Origin: Leptasterias polaris | Taxonomy: Eukaryota > Echinodermata > Asteroidea > Forcipulatida > Asteriidae | DNA length: 64,000 nt | Direction: 5' to 3' | Assembly (NCBI GenBank): GCA_037783415.1 | Contig: JAZGTN010000035.1 | Location: 1,922,001 to 1,986,000 of the forward strand | In this document: piece after piece, positions 23,240 to 36,003 of the stretch | How positions within the stretch are numbered: position 1 is the first letter of the stretch | How the letters are laid out: every line of letters begins with the position of its first letter | The notes under the pieces: generated by a model | Databases searched by the model: none | What the model saw: the letters and a program-made list of their open reading frames with translations, nothing else | What the model was told of the DNA's origin: nothing | Program-made: the position numbers and the translations under genes

Positions 23240-25590
23240 CTAGAGATGAATCTTAATCCTTTAGAGCCAAGGTCGGAGGAGGACCACCTTGGTGATGATC
23301 ATGACTTGACAGGTTGAGACCCAAAAGTCCTCAGAGCTTGTGCCTTTGCCTCCTTTAAGAAGCAGCAAGAACTTCTCCTGTCTTGTCTGTGTATACCGAG
23401 TTCAAACTATTACAAAAAGACTGATAAACATTGTTTGGTCTCTATACTCATAATGTTGTTTATATATATGCACAGGGGACCATGTGAGGTCGGTCATTCC
23501 CTACCTAACTAGCCTCATGCCTCTAGCCATCGGGCTAGCTCGGTGGTAAGACATCTGCTCTAGCAATGCAAAGTTTGTTGGTTCGAATCCAACCCGAGTG
23601 ATTTTTCACAGAACTCGGGGTAAGTACCGAGTACAGTGCTTAACACACATCGGTGTATGGGTAAACAAAATAAAAAATTATTATAGCCTCATGCACTACA
23701 CAAGAGATGTTCTTGAATTGTTTTTGTACATGTATGTAAGTTTTATTTTTAGAAAATGACTGGTTACCGAGTACCTATATAAAATATCGTGGCTCACTCA
23801 GGGCACCACAGATTTCAATATTGACATCTGGCATGTCCCTTCTGTGCTACCTTACGAAACAACAGGACACGTTCACATTATGCAATGTTAAAAGTTGCAT
23901 TAGGAATGCTTAAACATATGCAGCTGATAAACAATGCAATATGCAAGGAATTGCTGTTAAAAAAAAAACAAAAAAAACAGGTACTGAGTATGATATAGAG
24001 TACAGGGTTTCTAATCAAACATAACATAAATGTAGCGTCGTCTGACTATGCTGATCCCCTATTTAGACAAATGTTTTCCGACTGACTCAAAAAATTGCTG
24101 CTAAATACGAATATGCTGGTACTAAAAACAGCTGCAATTATCAAAGCTGTGAGCAAAAGCACTGCCGCAAATATGGCATGCTTAACCCCAAACTAAAAAC
24201 ATGTGTAAAGCACAATAACATATTTAAAAGTAATACTCTTTTTATAATCTTTCAAATGTTTTATTTACCGGTATGTTTGACTTTTGAGACCATATTATCA
24301 CCTTCAAGCAAATAAAATTACACAATATCTGTTCATGTTCATGTGTTTAATTCTATTTTTAAGCTACAATTGTTGGTTGTTATGGCCACTTTGTTTGAGT
24401 CTTTTTGACTTGAAAGTGAAATCATCCTGATTTACAAAATCCAATTTTGGCAGCACTACATTACAAACCACAACGTCTAGTCATGAGGGTGTAGAGGGGG
24501 GGTCCCTTCAAAACAGAGCTTTCAGTTTAGGGGAACGTAAATAAATGTTTTCTTGTGCCTATTTATTATGAGTAGAAATCTAGGGAATGCAAGTGCGCCC
24601 TCTGTGTTCAAATGTCAGATCTAACTTTGTAATTGGCCTATTTTTGTTCAATAAGAAGTTAAGTAAGGGGCTGCGCCTCTTCCATTTTAGCTTTGAACAA
24701 GGGAGAGCACATTTTATTTTCCATACTTTCCAGGTAGTTGTGGGTTTAGTATGAAACTAAAGTTTTAGATTTTTTGACGGCCACAAATATAATTTCTTTT
24801 TAAAAGTTGTAACTGGTACTACTAAGTGTAAAATAAAATTGTGTTAAAACAGTTATTGCACTGTCTCTGGTCAATATTCCTTACCTGTTGTGTTCTCTTT
24901 ACCCCCATTCTGTCACAACTGAAAGTTTAGGCTGTCCTCTTGGGAATCAAAGCCTGGGCAGGAAAAGACGGAGTGACAGGTGGCATGGTGTTACCTGCTG
25001 GATGAACAATAAGTCCATTATATTCTATTGAAACCTTTTTCCTGAAAATTGTAATAATTTTTGTTTTGAAATGACTTGTATGACATGAAAGAGGTAAGAA
25101 AAGACAAGTCAATGAGGGTGGACTTTTAAGGTTACCTGGTGAACAATACACATTCTACTGCAACTTTCCATAAAATTGTTGTATTTAAAAAAATATATAT
25201 ATAAAATAATGTGACAGAATGGAAGGAGGAACTCTTTCCTTTAAATAAATATCAACTTTTTATTTGAATGCAATAAATTAAATGAAACTACTACTACAAG
25301 TAGCTACACACCATCTGCTTGTCCTAATTATTAAACAAAAGTGCAGAACTGAATTAAACATAATATGAACGAATGGGGGCGCTGTGACTGTTTAGCGGTG
25401 AACACTTTTTGCTCGTTCGATCCCAGAGCAGCATCCGTACAAAAAATAGATTACAATGCAATATTTATGGGGACGAGAAAATGAACACATATTGATTTTC
25501 GTTTACTCATAAACATGTGCGCATCAAGAAGGTATACCATCATCCAATTCAAAATTCCGGGTTGATTATTTCCGTATGTTTTCTGCGGTA
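23240..25590. other. Intergenic between thioredoxin and HMG-CoA synthase
   Basis: Contains the tRNA-derived SINE at 23525-23675 and otherwise AT-rich sequence with A/T runs (23958-23978, 25185-25205). No coding signal. Confidence 0.5.
23525..23675 (+). mobile_element. tRNA-derived SINE (third type)
   Basis: GCTAGCTCGGTGGTAAGAC (box A-like) and GTTGGTTCGAATCCAAC (perfect T-arm), followed by a tail ending ATCGGTGTATGGGTAAA. The acceptor stem does not close properly, so a SINE head is preferred over a working tRNA. Confidence 0.6.
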
Positions 25591-26120
25591 GGAACATGTC
25601 TTTATCGTGTCTGGGAAGCTAGAATAAAACATGAACGTGACGATCACATTACTTTGGTGAGTGTTTTGGAAAGACTTAGTTGTGGGCTTGTGCCATTTAC
25701 ATGTAAATCAATTAATTAAATGTCACGCGATCTCGATCACGCTTCCGAGTGCTGGCCGCTGCACCCCTCTGCATTTATAATAGGGCCAGGCACCGGGGGG
25801 CGGGGGGTGTGCGTGTGGTGGAATGGTATTGTTGGTCACCATGACGTTCGGACGGACCTGGTCAAAGGCTAACGTGAGGCAATAATCATACCCGCATTTA
25901 TCGTTAGATCACTGACTTATTTTTATACGCACGGTGGTACACATTATAAGAAGTGACTTTATGATCTACCGGTATTCGGAGTGGCATTTCATTTTGGGTT
26001 TTGGATCGACGCTGAAACATTGCTGAACAGCCAGAGCACAGAGTTCAGAATTCGGATTTATAACGAACCGTCGGATTACATACAGCTAGCTACAGACCTG
26101 CAGACCGTGTGTTTTGAGGT
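25590..26120 (+). promoter_or_regulatory. Candidate HMG-CoA synthase 5'UTR exon(s) and promoter region
   Basis: The HMG-CoA synthase coding start lies in an exon that begins with an acceptor at 27027, so a leader exon is expected upstream. Two donor-like ends occur in this GC-richer block: CTTTG|GTGAGT ending at 25656 and TTTGAG|GTAAAG ending near 26120. Either could be the leader; they may be alternative first exons. No TATA box or sterol element was identified. The open frame over 25981-26190 has no recognisable protein. Confidence 0.35.
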
Positions 26121-26289
26121 AAAGTTTCTGGAGGGATTGGGGGCGGGGGGGGGGGGGGGGCAGGGACCTTTGCAAAAGCTCATAAAATAACTTGGCCATG
26201 GATAAATAAATTAGTGAGGAATCTGGGTATGATTTTCTGTCAAATAATGGATGAATGGGCCTCATTCAAATTGTAATTTTTATTTCCAG

Positions 26290-26925
26290 TATTAAAACGT
26301 TGGAGGGTCACTGTCTCAGTCACTGCACTGACTGACTGAGCATACCGAGCCGGGTGTCAGGTGTTACTGTCATTGTCACTGTTCCGTCCCAACTTGACAA
26401 TCGTCCCAACTATAGATGGGACCGGTCCCAGGTTGAGTGTTACAGTTGGGGCATCCCAATTATAGTTGGGATCACCCATAGAACTCTACAGTAGTGTGTA
26501 CTGTACAGGATAGCCTCCGCAAAAGTGATTACCTTGATCGATCGTGGGGACTGTGACATGCGGGCGTCAGATGAAGCTCCCCCTTCTAAACTTGTTAATT
26601 ATGTGGGTTGTGAGCCCATTTTTGGCTTTGATAGTTGATGAGTGTGAAATTTGTCATTGTGATTTTGTTGTTTTACATACCTATTGATTCACAATATGAA
26701 AATATAGTATTTCTGGGATTCTGCTATAACGCACTGCTTGCTCCGCTGGTACCATGTACCAGGTACAACTACCACTGTCTCAACTATAGTTGGGATACCC
26801 CAACTTGAACACTCAAGTTGGGACCTGTCCCAACTATAGTTGGTGCGATTGTCTAGTTTGGGCGGAACATCACCACGTCCTTGCTCTATGCTGTCGGTGT
26901 CAGTCACAGTGTCAGTATTTGAAGT
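26290..26925. mobile_element. Foldback element with repeated CAACTATAGTTGG motif
   Basis: Outer parts with CAGTCACTGCACTGACTGAC (left) and GTGTCAGTCACAGTGTCAGT (right) face each other; inner parts hold four copies of a 12-16 bp palindrome (CCCAACTATAGTTGGG and variants) in two inverted pairs. Sits just before the first coding exon of HMG-CoA synthase. Confidence 0.65.
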
Positions 26926-27073
26926 TTTTTATACAGCTTCAATGTTCAACAAAGTAGGCTTATATGTAACTACATATGTTTTAAACTAAAAGAGTCGGTA
27001 AAATACATATATGCAATTTATTTCAGAATCAGAGAGAAGTTAGAATCGGATTCTATAAAGATCCAAAGAGACG

Positions 27074-30000
27074 ATGCCAAGTCCCAACAACATGAGTAGC
27101 GCTACTGCAGGGCGTTGGCCCGATGATGTCGGTATCATTGCAACGGAGATCTACTTCCCCTCCCAGTACGTTGATCAGGAGCAACTGGAGATCTTTGATG
27201 GCATCCCGGCAGGAAAGTACACCATCGGGCTCGGTCAGAGCAAGATGGGTTTCTGTACGGACTGTGAGGACATCAACTCCCTCTGTCTCACCGCTGTCCA
27301 GAATCTCATGGACAGGAACCAGATCACATACGGTTCCATCGGCCGGTTGGAGGTCGGCACGGAGACCATCATAGACAAGTCGAAGAGCGTGAAAACTGTT
27401 TTGATGCAACTATTCAGGGACTCTGGTAATACGAGCGTGGAGGGGATTGACACAACGAACGCTTGTTATGGTGGGACGGCAGCATTATTTAACGCTGCAG
27501 CTTGGGTAGAGTCTAGCGCATGGGATGGTATGTACTTCACCCTTTTTATTTTCCTCAAAAAGAAAAACCCTTACTCCTGAGACCCACTTGCCTTCAGACA
27601 ACCACAGTTCTCCACTATCCTCTATGGTCACTCAACACAAACATTTGAAATTTAGATCTAACTCAGTTAGGACACTCAGATTTGTTTGCCTGGCCTAATG
27701 ATAAGCAATTGTTATTTGGGCCTACATTACAGCCCTCAATCCTCTGCAATCAAACAACTTCAATCCTATTAGAAGGTGTTTGGAAGATATGCATTTTTAC
27801 TTGGAATTGCTCTAAATCCATCAGAATCTTGGAGCCAGCCAGACTTACCAAATTTACTGTGGGTTGCCGTAGTCTGGTAAACCTTTATTATCAGCCCTGT
27901 CTGAAGAGTCATTTCAATTCCAATTCAATTAACTTTATTTCCAAATTCCAATATATACACAATCCATCCATATCTATATTAAAGTAGACTGCTAGTGTTT
28001 TAATACTAAAACTAAAAGCAAGCAACACGCATAGGGTTGGAAATGCAGAACTCACTAGTAGCCCATCAAAATCAAGCAAAAAACAGAATGAAGATTCTAT
28101 AAAGATTTTGTTGTAAGTTGGGGATTATAAGCAATGTTCATTGTTTGCAATAAATAGTTCAAAATCATCAATTTTTTAATAGAACTTAGAGGCTAACTTG
28201 GAGTAAAGTCGGTACAGTACTTAGTAACAAATTTGCCATGCTGATGCTTGAGCAATTAACCCAACCAACTTCAGGTAACTCAAGTTGGGCCTTCAAGTTG
28301 GTACCTTTCTGAAATCTGGATGTCCCCACTATCTTCATTTGGGGTGATTATCAAGTTGGTCCAAATGCGTAATTGATAGATTCGAGTCAATCCGTCATGG
28401 ATGCAAAACTTTAAAAAAGTTTCCCTTTAGGTCCATGAATCAGAAATTTACCACTGTCAATGTCAAACTCAAAGAATGTTTTTGAATTTTGAGTAAGAGG
28501 AAACTTGCTTCCTGCCAACCTACGCAAACACCTGTTAGTGTTACCTTGACATACGTGTACACAATGTATTGTCTGTCATTGGCGAAGGAAAAGTGCAGCA
28601 AATATTGGTTGACTGATTTTAAATCTTTGGAAAAATTTGCCGTCTGGAATTTCACGGTAAAATGGAATTAATCAAAGATACATCTTGGTACTATTAAGAG
28701 ATCTGTGAAGTTTTTTTCTTTCTTCTATGATCTGTTCACAAACTTTCTTACTTTTTTGCCTAATCTTTAGTTTACTGGTAGGTGACTCATATAAAAGTGC
28801 ACTAATATAAAAAGTGACCTAGCAACACTAAGCAAATAAAAACCGGATACCAGGCATATAAAGGTAGGCGTGGTATTTTAGCTCTGTATGAAATATAATC
28901 TTCTTTTTGAATTATATTTTAGTACAAAATTCTTGGAAATACAAATTCCCATAGCTATGTTTTTTTTAAACACAGGCCTACAAGTAATTTGTTTAAAAAT
29001 TGACAATGAAACAAAATTAAAACTTGGGATCCTTGGATGCTTATTTTATAGAAACCCCATTTTGTGAATCAGGTGGGGTGAAATTCTTAAATGTTTTGAA
29101 GCAGAGTTCTAGTCTTATTCTCTGGTTTTGTTCATTTGATTTGTCAAATGTATTTTACTTTCATATTATTTCATCACTAAATTTTACATTCTCAATAATA
29201 TTAACAACTTTTTTTCTGCCATAGACTTCTTTAAAACAAAAGTATTGAAGAAACAGAATCGTCCACACAAACATGTACAACTCAATATGGTTGGGGACCA
29301 ACTTGGTCCCGGATGTTTGAATATGCACGAGACTTGCGCTGTCTATATAGGGTAACGTTACTATACAATGTAAGGAGGTTAAATACCTACAGGTCTAAAG
29401 GGTTTCAAGAATGTTCACGCATGAATATATTTGGCTGAGTGTACACATTGTGAGAAGTCAGATATTATACTTGCTGGTGCTTATTCCTGCAGGGCGTTAT
29501 GCTCTGGTGGTTGCGGGAGATATAGCAGTTTACGCAACCGGAAATGCCCGTCCGACCGGAGGTGCTGGTGCCATCGCAATGCTCGTCGGGCCTAACGCCC
29601 CACTGGTTCTAGAAAGAGGTAAGATTTTTGTTGTTGAAGGAACCGGTGACAATGTGATGGTACACTTTCTCCATGTACAACATCGGAAATCCTAAAACTA
29701 CTTATTTGTTATTGCATACCTGCACATTTAATCAGTTTTATGAAAGAAAGATGGTGTACAAAATGGAAATTGAACTACAAAATTATCAGTACCAAGTAAC
29801 TTTGAATGCAAAGGGCATAGGTTTTATTTCTTGGCGAGAGGGACCACATTAAAATCACAAGTAAAATTTCAAACTTTCGTTGTGTTGTTAGAGATCAACC
29901 CAGTTGTAATTTGAAGGATTTATTTAAGTGTTACTCTCACTCTTCCCCCTCCCCTCTCTCTTCCCATTTGATTACAAAGTCCATGAACTACAAAGTTGGA

Positions 30001-33000
30001 CAGTTGCCCTACTGGTCCCAATTTCATAGAGCTGCTTAAATAGAAAATATTGCTTTAACATTTTCTGCTTAGCAAAAATAAGCAGGATACCAGTCACAGA
30101 TTGTACATGTGACATAGTATTCTGGCTGGTAAACTTATTCTGGTAAGCAAATTTTGCTGTGCTCAACTACTTTTTGTGCTTTTAAAGCAGCTCTCTGATT
30201 TTTTCTTCTTTTACGAGGCAAAGCCGTTTTCATTTTGTAAAGGGCACTTCCGTTCTTAATTCTGAAAGTCTGCAGAAACATTTTGAAGTGCAACCAATGC
30301 CAAGACCAAGACCAGGGGCAACAGGCAGGAACCCTGAGGGATCCATGTAATTCCAGGCTTTGGCGCCCCTTGAGGTGTTCTCATCCCTCAAAACCTCTGT
30401 TACATTAAAGGTGCTTTTTACTGCAGCAACATTTCTGTCTTTATCAGGGATAAGGTTCTAATAGTCAATGTCATATTACTCCTCCCCTTTTTATCCAGGA
30501 TTAAGACACACCCACATGGAACACGTCTACGATTTCTACAAGCCGGATATGGCTTCAGAGTACCCCCGTGTGGACGGCAAACTGTCAATTCAGTGTTACT
30601 TGGGGGCGCTAGACAAGTGCTATCAGGGGTACTGTGTAAAAGCCGAGGCTCAAATGCAGAAAGGTATGGGATACCAATGCTTTTAACTGTGAATCTTGTT
30701 TAAGAAAACTGCATGATTAGTAATCACAAGATACATTTATGAGGTTTAACATCTAAAACTTCCTGGGGGTAAATGAAAGGCACGGTTTACCACCCTGTTG
30801 GGATACTTTACAAAAAGCTTATAAGAGCGGGGTCTGGGGTCAGGAACAGTTGTTAACATCCTCCCCAAATTACGCACGTCTCAACATCAGAGATCCTTCA
30901 TATCATCCAGTGCCAGGCTTTGGAACTCACTACCTGCTTCTGTCGTTGTAGCCCAATCAGGTCAGTCTTTCAAGTCCAGGATTCATAGTATGTTCATAAA
31001 CATGCCCCCTGCTCACAATTTATGAACTCTAGCTGTAGTTTACTACTACTAGCTTCTTGTTCGCTTGAGTCAGGCCACACACAAAATAAAAAAAATAGAT
31101 ACAAATTCAGGTGGATACATGGGATATGGGTTAAATGTAGAAATTATTTTGAGAAAGGGTCGGGGCTGAATGAATATTGACCTATAGTGAGATAGCCACA
31201 TGTTATCTCTGTGTTCAAATTAAACAATCAGTTGATTGAATGGGAAGAGTCCACTGAACAAGCCAACAAAGATAAGGGTGTGATATTTTTGTCTGGCGGA
31301 GAACAATAGAATGCTTTTGTTATCTCGGTATTGATATTTTTGATGATTGATTGGGGTGAAGCAACACCAATCCCAGTGTATTTTGAGTGACTAGAAGGGA
31401 GATTCCGATTGTTTGAGCATTTTAGGGGTTATAAATACATATAGTTCAGACTTTGAAGAGAAAAAATAAATAAGCAGTAATGCTTTAAAAGGAAGCAGAT
31501 TGTACTCATACAAATATTGGACTCTGATTTGGATATTGATTTCCATTTTTAGTGTTGAAGTACAAGTAAGTACAAAGTACAGGTCTATATTTAAGTTCAA
31601 CATCTGGCATGTCTGGTCACATTGTCCAAACTTCTTTGATCTTGCCAACAGAGGGCGACAGCAGTCGCTATACTATGGATAGATTTGATGCCATGTGCTT
31701 TCACAGTCCCTTCTGCAAGCTTGTGCAGAAGTCCCTAGCACGGTTGATGTTGAATGATTTCATGAGGGACCCCCAGCCCAACACTGACGATGGGGGACGC
31801 TATTCAGGACTTCGGGGTTATAAGTGAGTCAGAAGAAGTTATTATTTTGAAGACAAAAGTTTGTCTCTACCTACCATAAATAATGATTAACACGCAGTAC
31901 TTGCAAAGCGCACATATCCCAGCAGCTAGAGCAAGGCGTTTTAGAACATTTATCCCTGTTCATCGGGCATACTTCAAAAGCATTCCTCAATCTTTCTTAA
32001 CTCCATAAGGAGCATACAACCTCAAGCTGCTTGTATTATACTAAGGGGATAATCCAACATGCTACTGTCTCAGCCCTGACAGGTTCCCATTTATACACAG
32101 AGGTTAAGAGAAGCAATTATGGTAACCGTTAAGTGCCTCGACACAAGTGTCATGACCGGGTTTAAACCCACACTCTGATGATTCAGACTCCACAGCTTAA
32201 ATCCAATGCACTAGACCTCAGGGCTATAGAAATAAAATGATACAAAACTGAGAAGATATTGCCCTACACTAAAATGATCTGGGGGGGGGGGGGGAGATCT
32301 ACAGAACTTACCAGCGGATATTGGACATTTACTCCAGTATGTCTCTTTCGCATCAGGTAGTGGTACTTCTGTTGGAAGAAAACAAAAATAAACCTAGAAT
32401 TGATTTCAGTCAAGTCAAATAAATCAACGTACATTCTTCTGATTCCCAGAGACCTGAAGCTGGAGGAGACTTTCATGGACCGTGAAGTCGAGAAAGCCTT
32501 CATGAATTGCAGTAAAGAGATGTTTGCGGCGAAGACGAAACCCTCCACCCTTGTTGCTAACCAAGTCGGCAACATGTATACCCCATCCCTGTATGGTGGC
32601 CTTGTCTCATTCCTAGCCAGGTAAAGGTCCTTGCCTTAGTGCCCCTGGAAATGTTCCATTAAATATTTATGTTTTCCTTATTGAGGTGCCCTTTACCATA
32701 AAGAAACTGACTTCCCCTTCTAAGAATGCAGTATCAGACCTGATATTATATTTCAACAGAATGTAATCTTGGCCCAATTTCATAAAGCCTGTAAGCACAA
32801 AAACTTGCTAAGCACAGAAAAACTTTGCTCAGCAGAAACAGGTTACCTGCCAACATTCCATAAAGTTAACATTGTGGCGACTGGTGCCCCACTAATTTTT
32901 TGCTAAGCAAAGACATTTTCCAAGCAGTATTTTTTGCCAAACAGCTTTATGCAAATTGTGCCCTTGTGTGTTACTATAACCGTTGAAATTGCTATTTTAT

Positions 33001-34019
33001 TTGTCGCTTTGATTTAGTTGTAGCCTCACAGAGCTACCAGGTAAAAGAGTAGGTCTTTTCTCCTATGGATCCGGTCTGGCGGCATCCCTGTTCTCCCTCC
33101 GGGTTAAAGGAGACACAGCGCCTGGGTCGCTCCTCTGGAAGCTCCGAAGCAGCCTCGACGATCTAAAGTTCCGGCTGGATTCGCGGCGTTGTGTTGAGCC
33201 ATCAGTGTTTGCTGAGACGATGAAGCTCAGAGAGGATACTCATCACCTTGGTGAGCAGATTTAAACTTTTAACTTTTCAATTCTACTTGGTACCTAAAAT
33301 GGGACAATTTGGGTGGACTATGAACTGTGGATAGCAAAGCCAGTGGGAGTCTCCGAGACGCTAGGTAGCAGCATACTGACTGAGTACCTTACCATTGTTT
33401 CCCTGAAATGCGCACTTCACAGTATAAAACACATGGAAACTTACTTCCAAAATTGTGCAACCAATATTTATTGTGGTACTGATGACGTCAGGTGTATTGG
33501 GTCAAACCTGTTGGTAAAGTAATTGCTACATGCCCAAAGTTTTCAACTCCCGGCTCCAAAGCTGGCAAACGATTGTGTGTTATTTTACCCAAAACAAACC
33601 ACCCATTTCACTGCTCAAACTTATGACAGAAACTTATAAGTTTGAGAATACCTTGAGTCTTTGAAGAACACTGTAAAAGCCAAGTCCAAGTAGTCAGCTT
33701 TTCTTACGTAAAATCTGTGTGAAGTGGGCGTGGCTTACAGTGGAATTACACCCCATTAATGAACAAGATACGCTTTCATTCAATTGTTTAGTTTCCACAT
33801 AATGACCAATTTCTTCATCTGTTTTGTTTACTTTTCCCACCAACAGCAAAGTACACCCCGGTTGGTTCCATCGCCGATTTGTTCCCTGGTACCTGGTACC
33901 TGACGTACGTCGATGAGATGCACAGGAGGAAGTACTCCTGCAAACCCTCATCGGATCTCCCATCACCACGAGTTGACAAACTACCAATTTCTTCCCGTAT
34001 AGATTCCACAGCTAGTTAA
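27074..34019 (+). CDS. HMGCS1: Hydroxymethylglutaryl-CoA synthase, cytosolic type, complete
   Basis: Coding exons 27074-27527, 29493-29618, 30499-30663, 31652-31823, 32450-32620, 33018-33250 and 33847-34019 join in phase to 497 residues (human cytosolic form about 520). Catalytic residues are visible: Glu in RLEVGTETI, Cys in TTNACYGGT, His in [53 protein letters not shown] and LREDTHHL are family signatures. There is no mitochondrial leader: the start MPSPNNM is close to the first conserved block. It condenses acetyl-CoA with acetoacetyl-CoA in the mevalonate pathway. The first coding exon begins at a splice acceptor (27027), so an upstream 5'UTR exon must exist. AATAAA motifs at 34410-34419 could end the transcript. 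No lesion was seen. Confidence 0.98.
27600..28980. other. HMG-CoA synthase intron after first coding exon
   Basis: Holds a reversed LINE-like tail (TTCAATTCCAATTCAATTAA near 27915) and a short stretch with CAACTTCAGGTAACTCAAGT / GTTGGTACC at 28260-28350 related to the foldback element at 26290-26925. No gene. Confidence 0.4.
28985..29350. mobile_element. Related non-autonomous transposon, right part (HMG-CoA synthase intron)
   Basis: Blocks CTTGGATGCTTATTTTATAG, TTTTACTTTCATATTATTTC, CAATATGGTTGGGGACCAAC and CACGAGACTTGCGCTGTCTA follow the order of 10490-11037 without its nested insert. Confidence 0.65.
30008..30196. mobile_element. CATAGAGCTGCTTAA family, copy 2
   Basis: TTTCATAGAGCTGCTTAAAT, GCAGGATACCAGTCACAGAT; ends at CTTTTAAAGCAGCTCT, which mirrors the start. 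Confidence 0.7.
30222..30362. mobile_element. CAGGCCTGGAAT family repeat, inverted copy
   Basis: CATTTTGTAAAGGGCACTTC ... AGACCAGGGGCAACAGGCAG ... ATTCCAGGCTTTGGCGCCCC, inverse of the other two copies. Confidence 0.6.
30845..31030 (+). mobile_element. LINE C-terminal fragment in HMG-CoA synthase intron
   Basis: Plus frame reads [40 protein letters not shown] and stop: the same LWNSLP-type RT terminus as at 56874-57119 but a different copy. Short AT-rich tail follows near 31085. Confidence 0.7.
32105..32225. mobile_element. SINE fragment with GTGTCATGACCGGG motif
   Basis: AAGTGCCTCGACACAAGTGT, CATGACCGGGTTTAAACCCA and ACACTCTGATGATTCAGACT resemble the core of tRNA-derived SINEs; related shorter pieces are at 5195-5262 and 6160-6245. 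In an HMG-CoA synthase intron. Confidence 0.5.
32764..32960. mobile_element. CATAGAGCTGCTTAA family, copy 3 (diverged)
   Basis: GGCCCAATTTCATAAAGCCT ... GCTAAGCA repeats ... CAGCTTTATGCAAATTGTGC, with mirrored ends. In an HMG-CoA synthase intron. Confidence 0.6.
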
Positions 34020-34049
34020 GAATTGCATACAACAGTGGTAGTTTATTGT

Positions 34050-34205
34050 TGCCCCTTTTCAAAACCACAGCTTCGGCTTCAGCTCCAGCCCCATAGGGAA
34101 AGCGCATGTCCCCCGGGATAAAGAAAAAAAAGGGAAAGGAAAGGAAAGCGCATGTCTTCTAAATAACTGACGGAGCCCAAGCCCAAGCCGTGGTTTCGAA
34201 AAGTG
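34050..34205. mobile_element. Small inverted-repeat element after HMG-CoA synthase stop
   Basis: CCTTTTCAAAACCACAGCTT and AAGCCGTGGTTTCGAAAAG face each other, with a duplicated GGGAAAGCGCATGTC-like block between. It lies in the probable 3'UTR. Confidence 0.55.
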
Positions 34206-34447
34206 TCTTAGATAGTAATCGCTCAGATATATGAATGGGAGTCCGTCTCCTCTATAGGAGGGTCCTGTCTTCTCATTTAAAGTGTGAGACGTTATTCCCA
34301 CATTTTGATAGAGACTAACTCCACTAATAGCAATAGTGACATCCAAATCCAAGCCAGAAAAAACAAACACTTGGTGTTTCTGAAAACCTTGATGAAGCTC
34401 TTACCATGCAATAAATAAAATGTTTCACTATTGTCTTACAAACAAAA

Positions 34448-34525
34448 ATTGGTAATGGCCGGACAATTTCGACCCTAGCAGAGTCTTTCTTGAAGGCCAA
34501 ATGACATGACATGACAACACACATA
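34448..34525. mobile_element. Short Penelope-type terminal fragment
   Basis: ATTTCGACCCTAGCAGAGTC and the following AAATGAC(ATGAC) tail match the 3' repeat at 15830-15890. It lies downstream of the HMG-CoA synthase 3' end. Confidence 0.6.
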
Positions 34526-34751
34526 AATGTAGTCTTGTTCTACACATCCTGGAATTTGTGGTTTCAAACCAAAAAATCAGAGAATGGCACTGTCTAATAC
34601 ATAGAGAAGGTTACGCAATAGAAGTTACAAATGTTCTATTTTTTACTGACTGACATTATGGTACCTGTGAATTCATTTGTTGAAATGATGTGCTGCAAAG
34701 AGTATTTCTTACCATTTAGCCAACAAGGAGGGGGGTAACGGTAATTATTTA

Positions 34752-35148
34752 TTAAAGGGACACGTTGCCTTGGATCGGGCGAGTTGGTCTAATAAAAAGC
34801 CTTTGTAACCGTTTGTTATGAAATGCATATGGTTCGAAAGATGTTTTAAAAGTAGAATACAATGATCCACACAAATATGCCTCGAAATTGCGTGGTTTTC
34901 CTTTTACTTTGCGAACTAACACGGTCGGCCATTAATTTTATGGGAGTCAAATTTTTGACTCCCATAAATGGCGGACCGTGTTAGTTCACGATGTAAAAGG
35001 AAAACCACGCAATTTCGAGGCATATTTGTGTGGATCATTGTATTCTACTTTTAAAACATCTTTCTAACCATATGCATTTTATAACAAACGGTTACAAACG
35101 CTTTTTATTAGACCAACTCGCCCGATCCAAGGCAACGTGTCCCTTTAA
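34752..35148. mobile_element. Giant palindromic MITE (about 190-bp arms), copy 1
   Basis: Ends TTAAAGGGACACGTTGCC and the inverse. The two arms are about 95% identical by eye over nearly 190 bp with almost no spacer (centre GGGAGTCAAATTTTTGACTC). Flanked by TTAA on both sides. Copies at 57265-57623 and, decayed, 48006-48376. Confidence 0.9.
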
Positions 35149-35807
35149 TATTGAGTTAAAGTAGTTTACAAACAGTTTTTTTTTAACTAGCCAAGTCTGA
35201 GGAATTCAAATTTAAGTGTTCACTTGTGACAAACCAAGTCAAGTCATTGTAACATTGTACATCTGCTCACCTTATTGCATTTGAGTTCGGAGGAAACCGA
35301 GCATATTGGGCTGTGACGTTTGTGGAGGTGACAGATGCAAAGGCCTCCCGTGGACCTGGTTTTTTTTTTCCAAAATTTGTTTTCTTTTTCTAGTTGAAGT
35401 GCCCTTATTATCATCTAAATAATGATATTCCTGGCCTGCTCACTTGTCCTAAAATTTCTTCTAAAATTTATCCTAGACTAGGTTTAGAACTTAAATCAGT
35501 GCCAAACAATAAAGTAAACTTTAAAACAACTTATGCTGCAAGTTTTTTTCGAAAATGCTTTTATGTGAGTTCATGTTTAGTTTTAAGTTTGTTTTCACAG
35601 ACAAAGAACATGAATGGTGATTATACAAATGACAATTAAATCATAGTGGTCATTCTTACAGTTCATTGATTAAGAAGTTCATATCAGTTCAACCCTCCCT
35701 CTAAATATTTCTGTCTGAAACACTGTAACAGTAAACAAAAAATAGGATTTGAAGATTCAGAAACTAATTATTGATTATATCGATTGCCTCATTCACAATA
35801 AGCCAGG

Positions 35808-36003
35808 TCCCAGTAGTATAAGGATAAATAAGCACAACAAGTAGCTAAGCATAATAAAATTATGATTACCAGAATAAAATTATGATTACCAGAATAAGGT
35901 TTAACCAGCCAAAATATCATTTCACATGTACCATCTCTGACTGGTATTCTGTTCATTTTTGCTGAGCAGAAAATGGTTAAGCAATAGTTTTCTGCTTAAA
36001 GGG
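35808..36003. mobile_element. CATAGAGCTGCTTAA family, copy 4 (inverted)
   Basis: GATTACCAGAATAAGGTTTA and CTGACTGGTATTCTGTTCAT are the inverse of copy 2 blocks; abuts the MITE at 35999. A 21-bp block around AATAAAATTATGATTACCAG is duplicated in tandem near 35850. Confidence 0.65.

Noticed and set aside
23525..23600. tRNA gene
   Set aside because: T-arm is perfect but the acceptor stem fails to pair.
25981..26190. Small gene before HMG-CoA synthase
   Set aside because: No domain; runs into a G homopolymer. A 5'UTR exon is the better reading.
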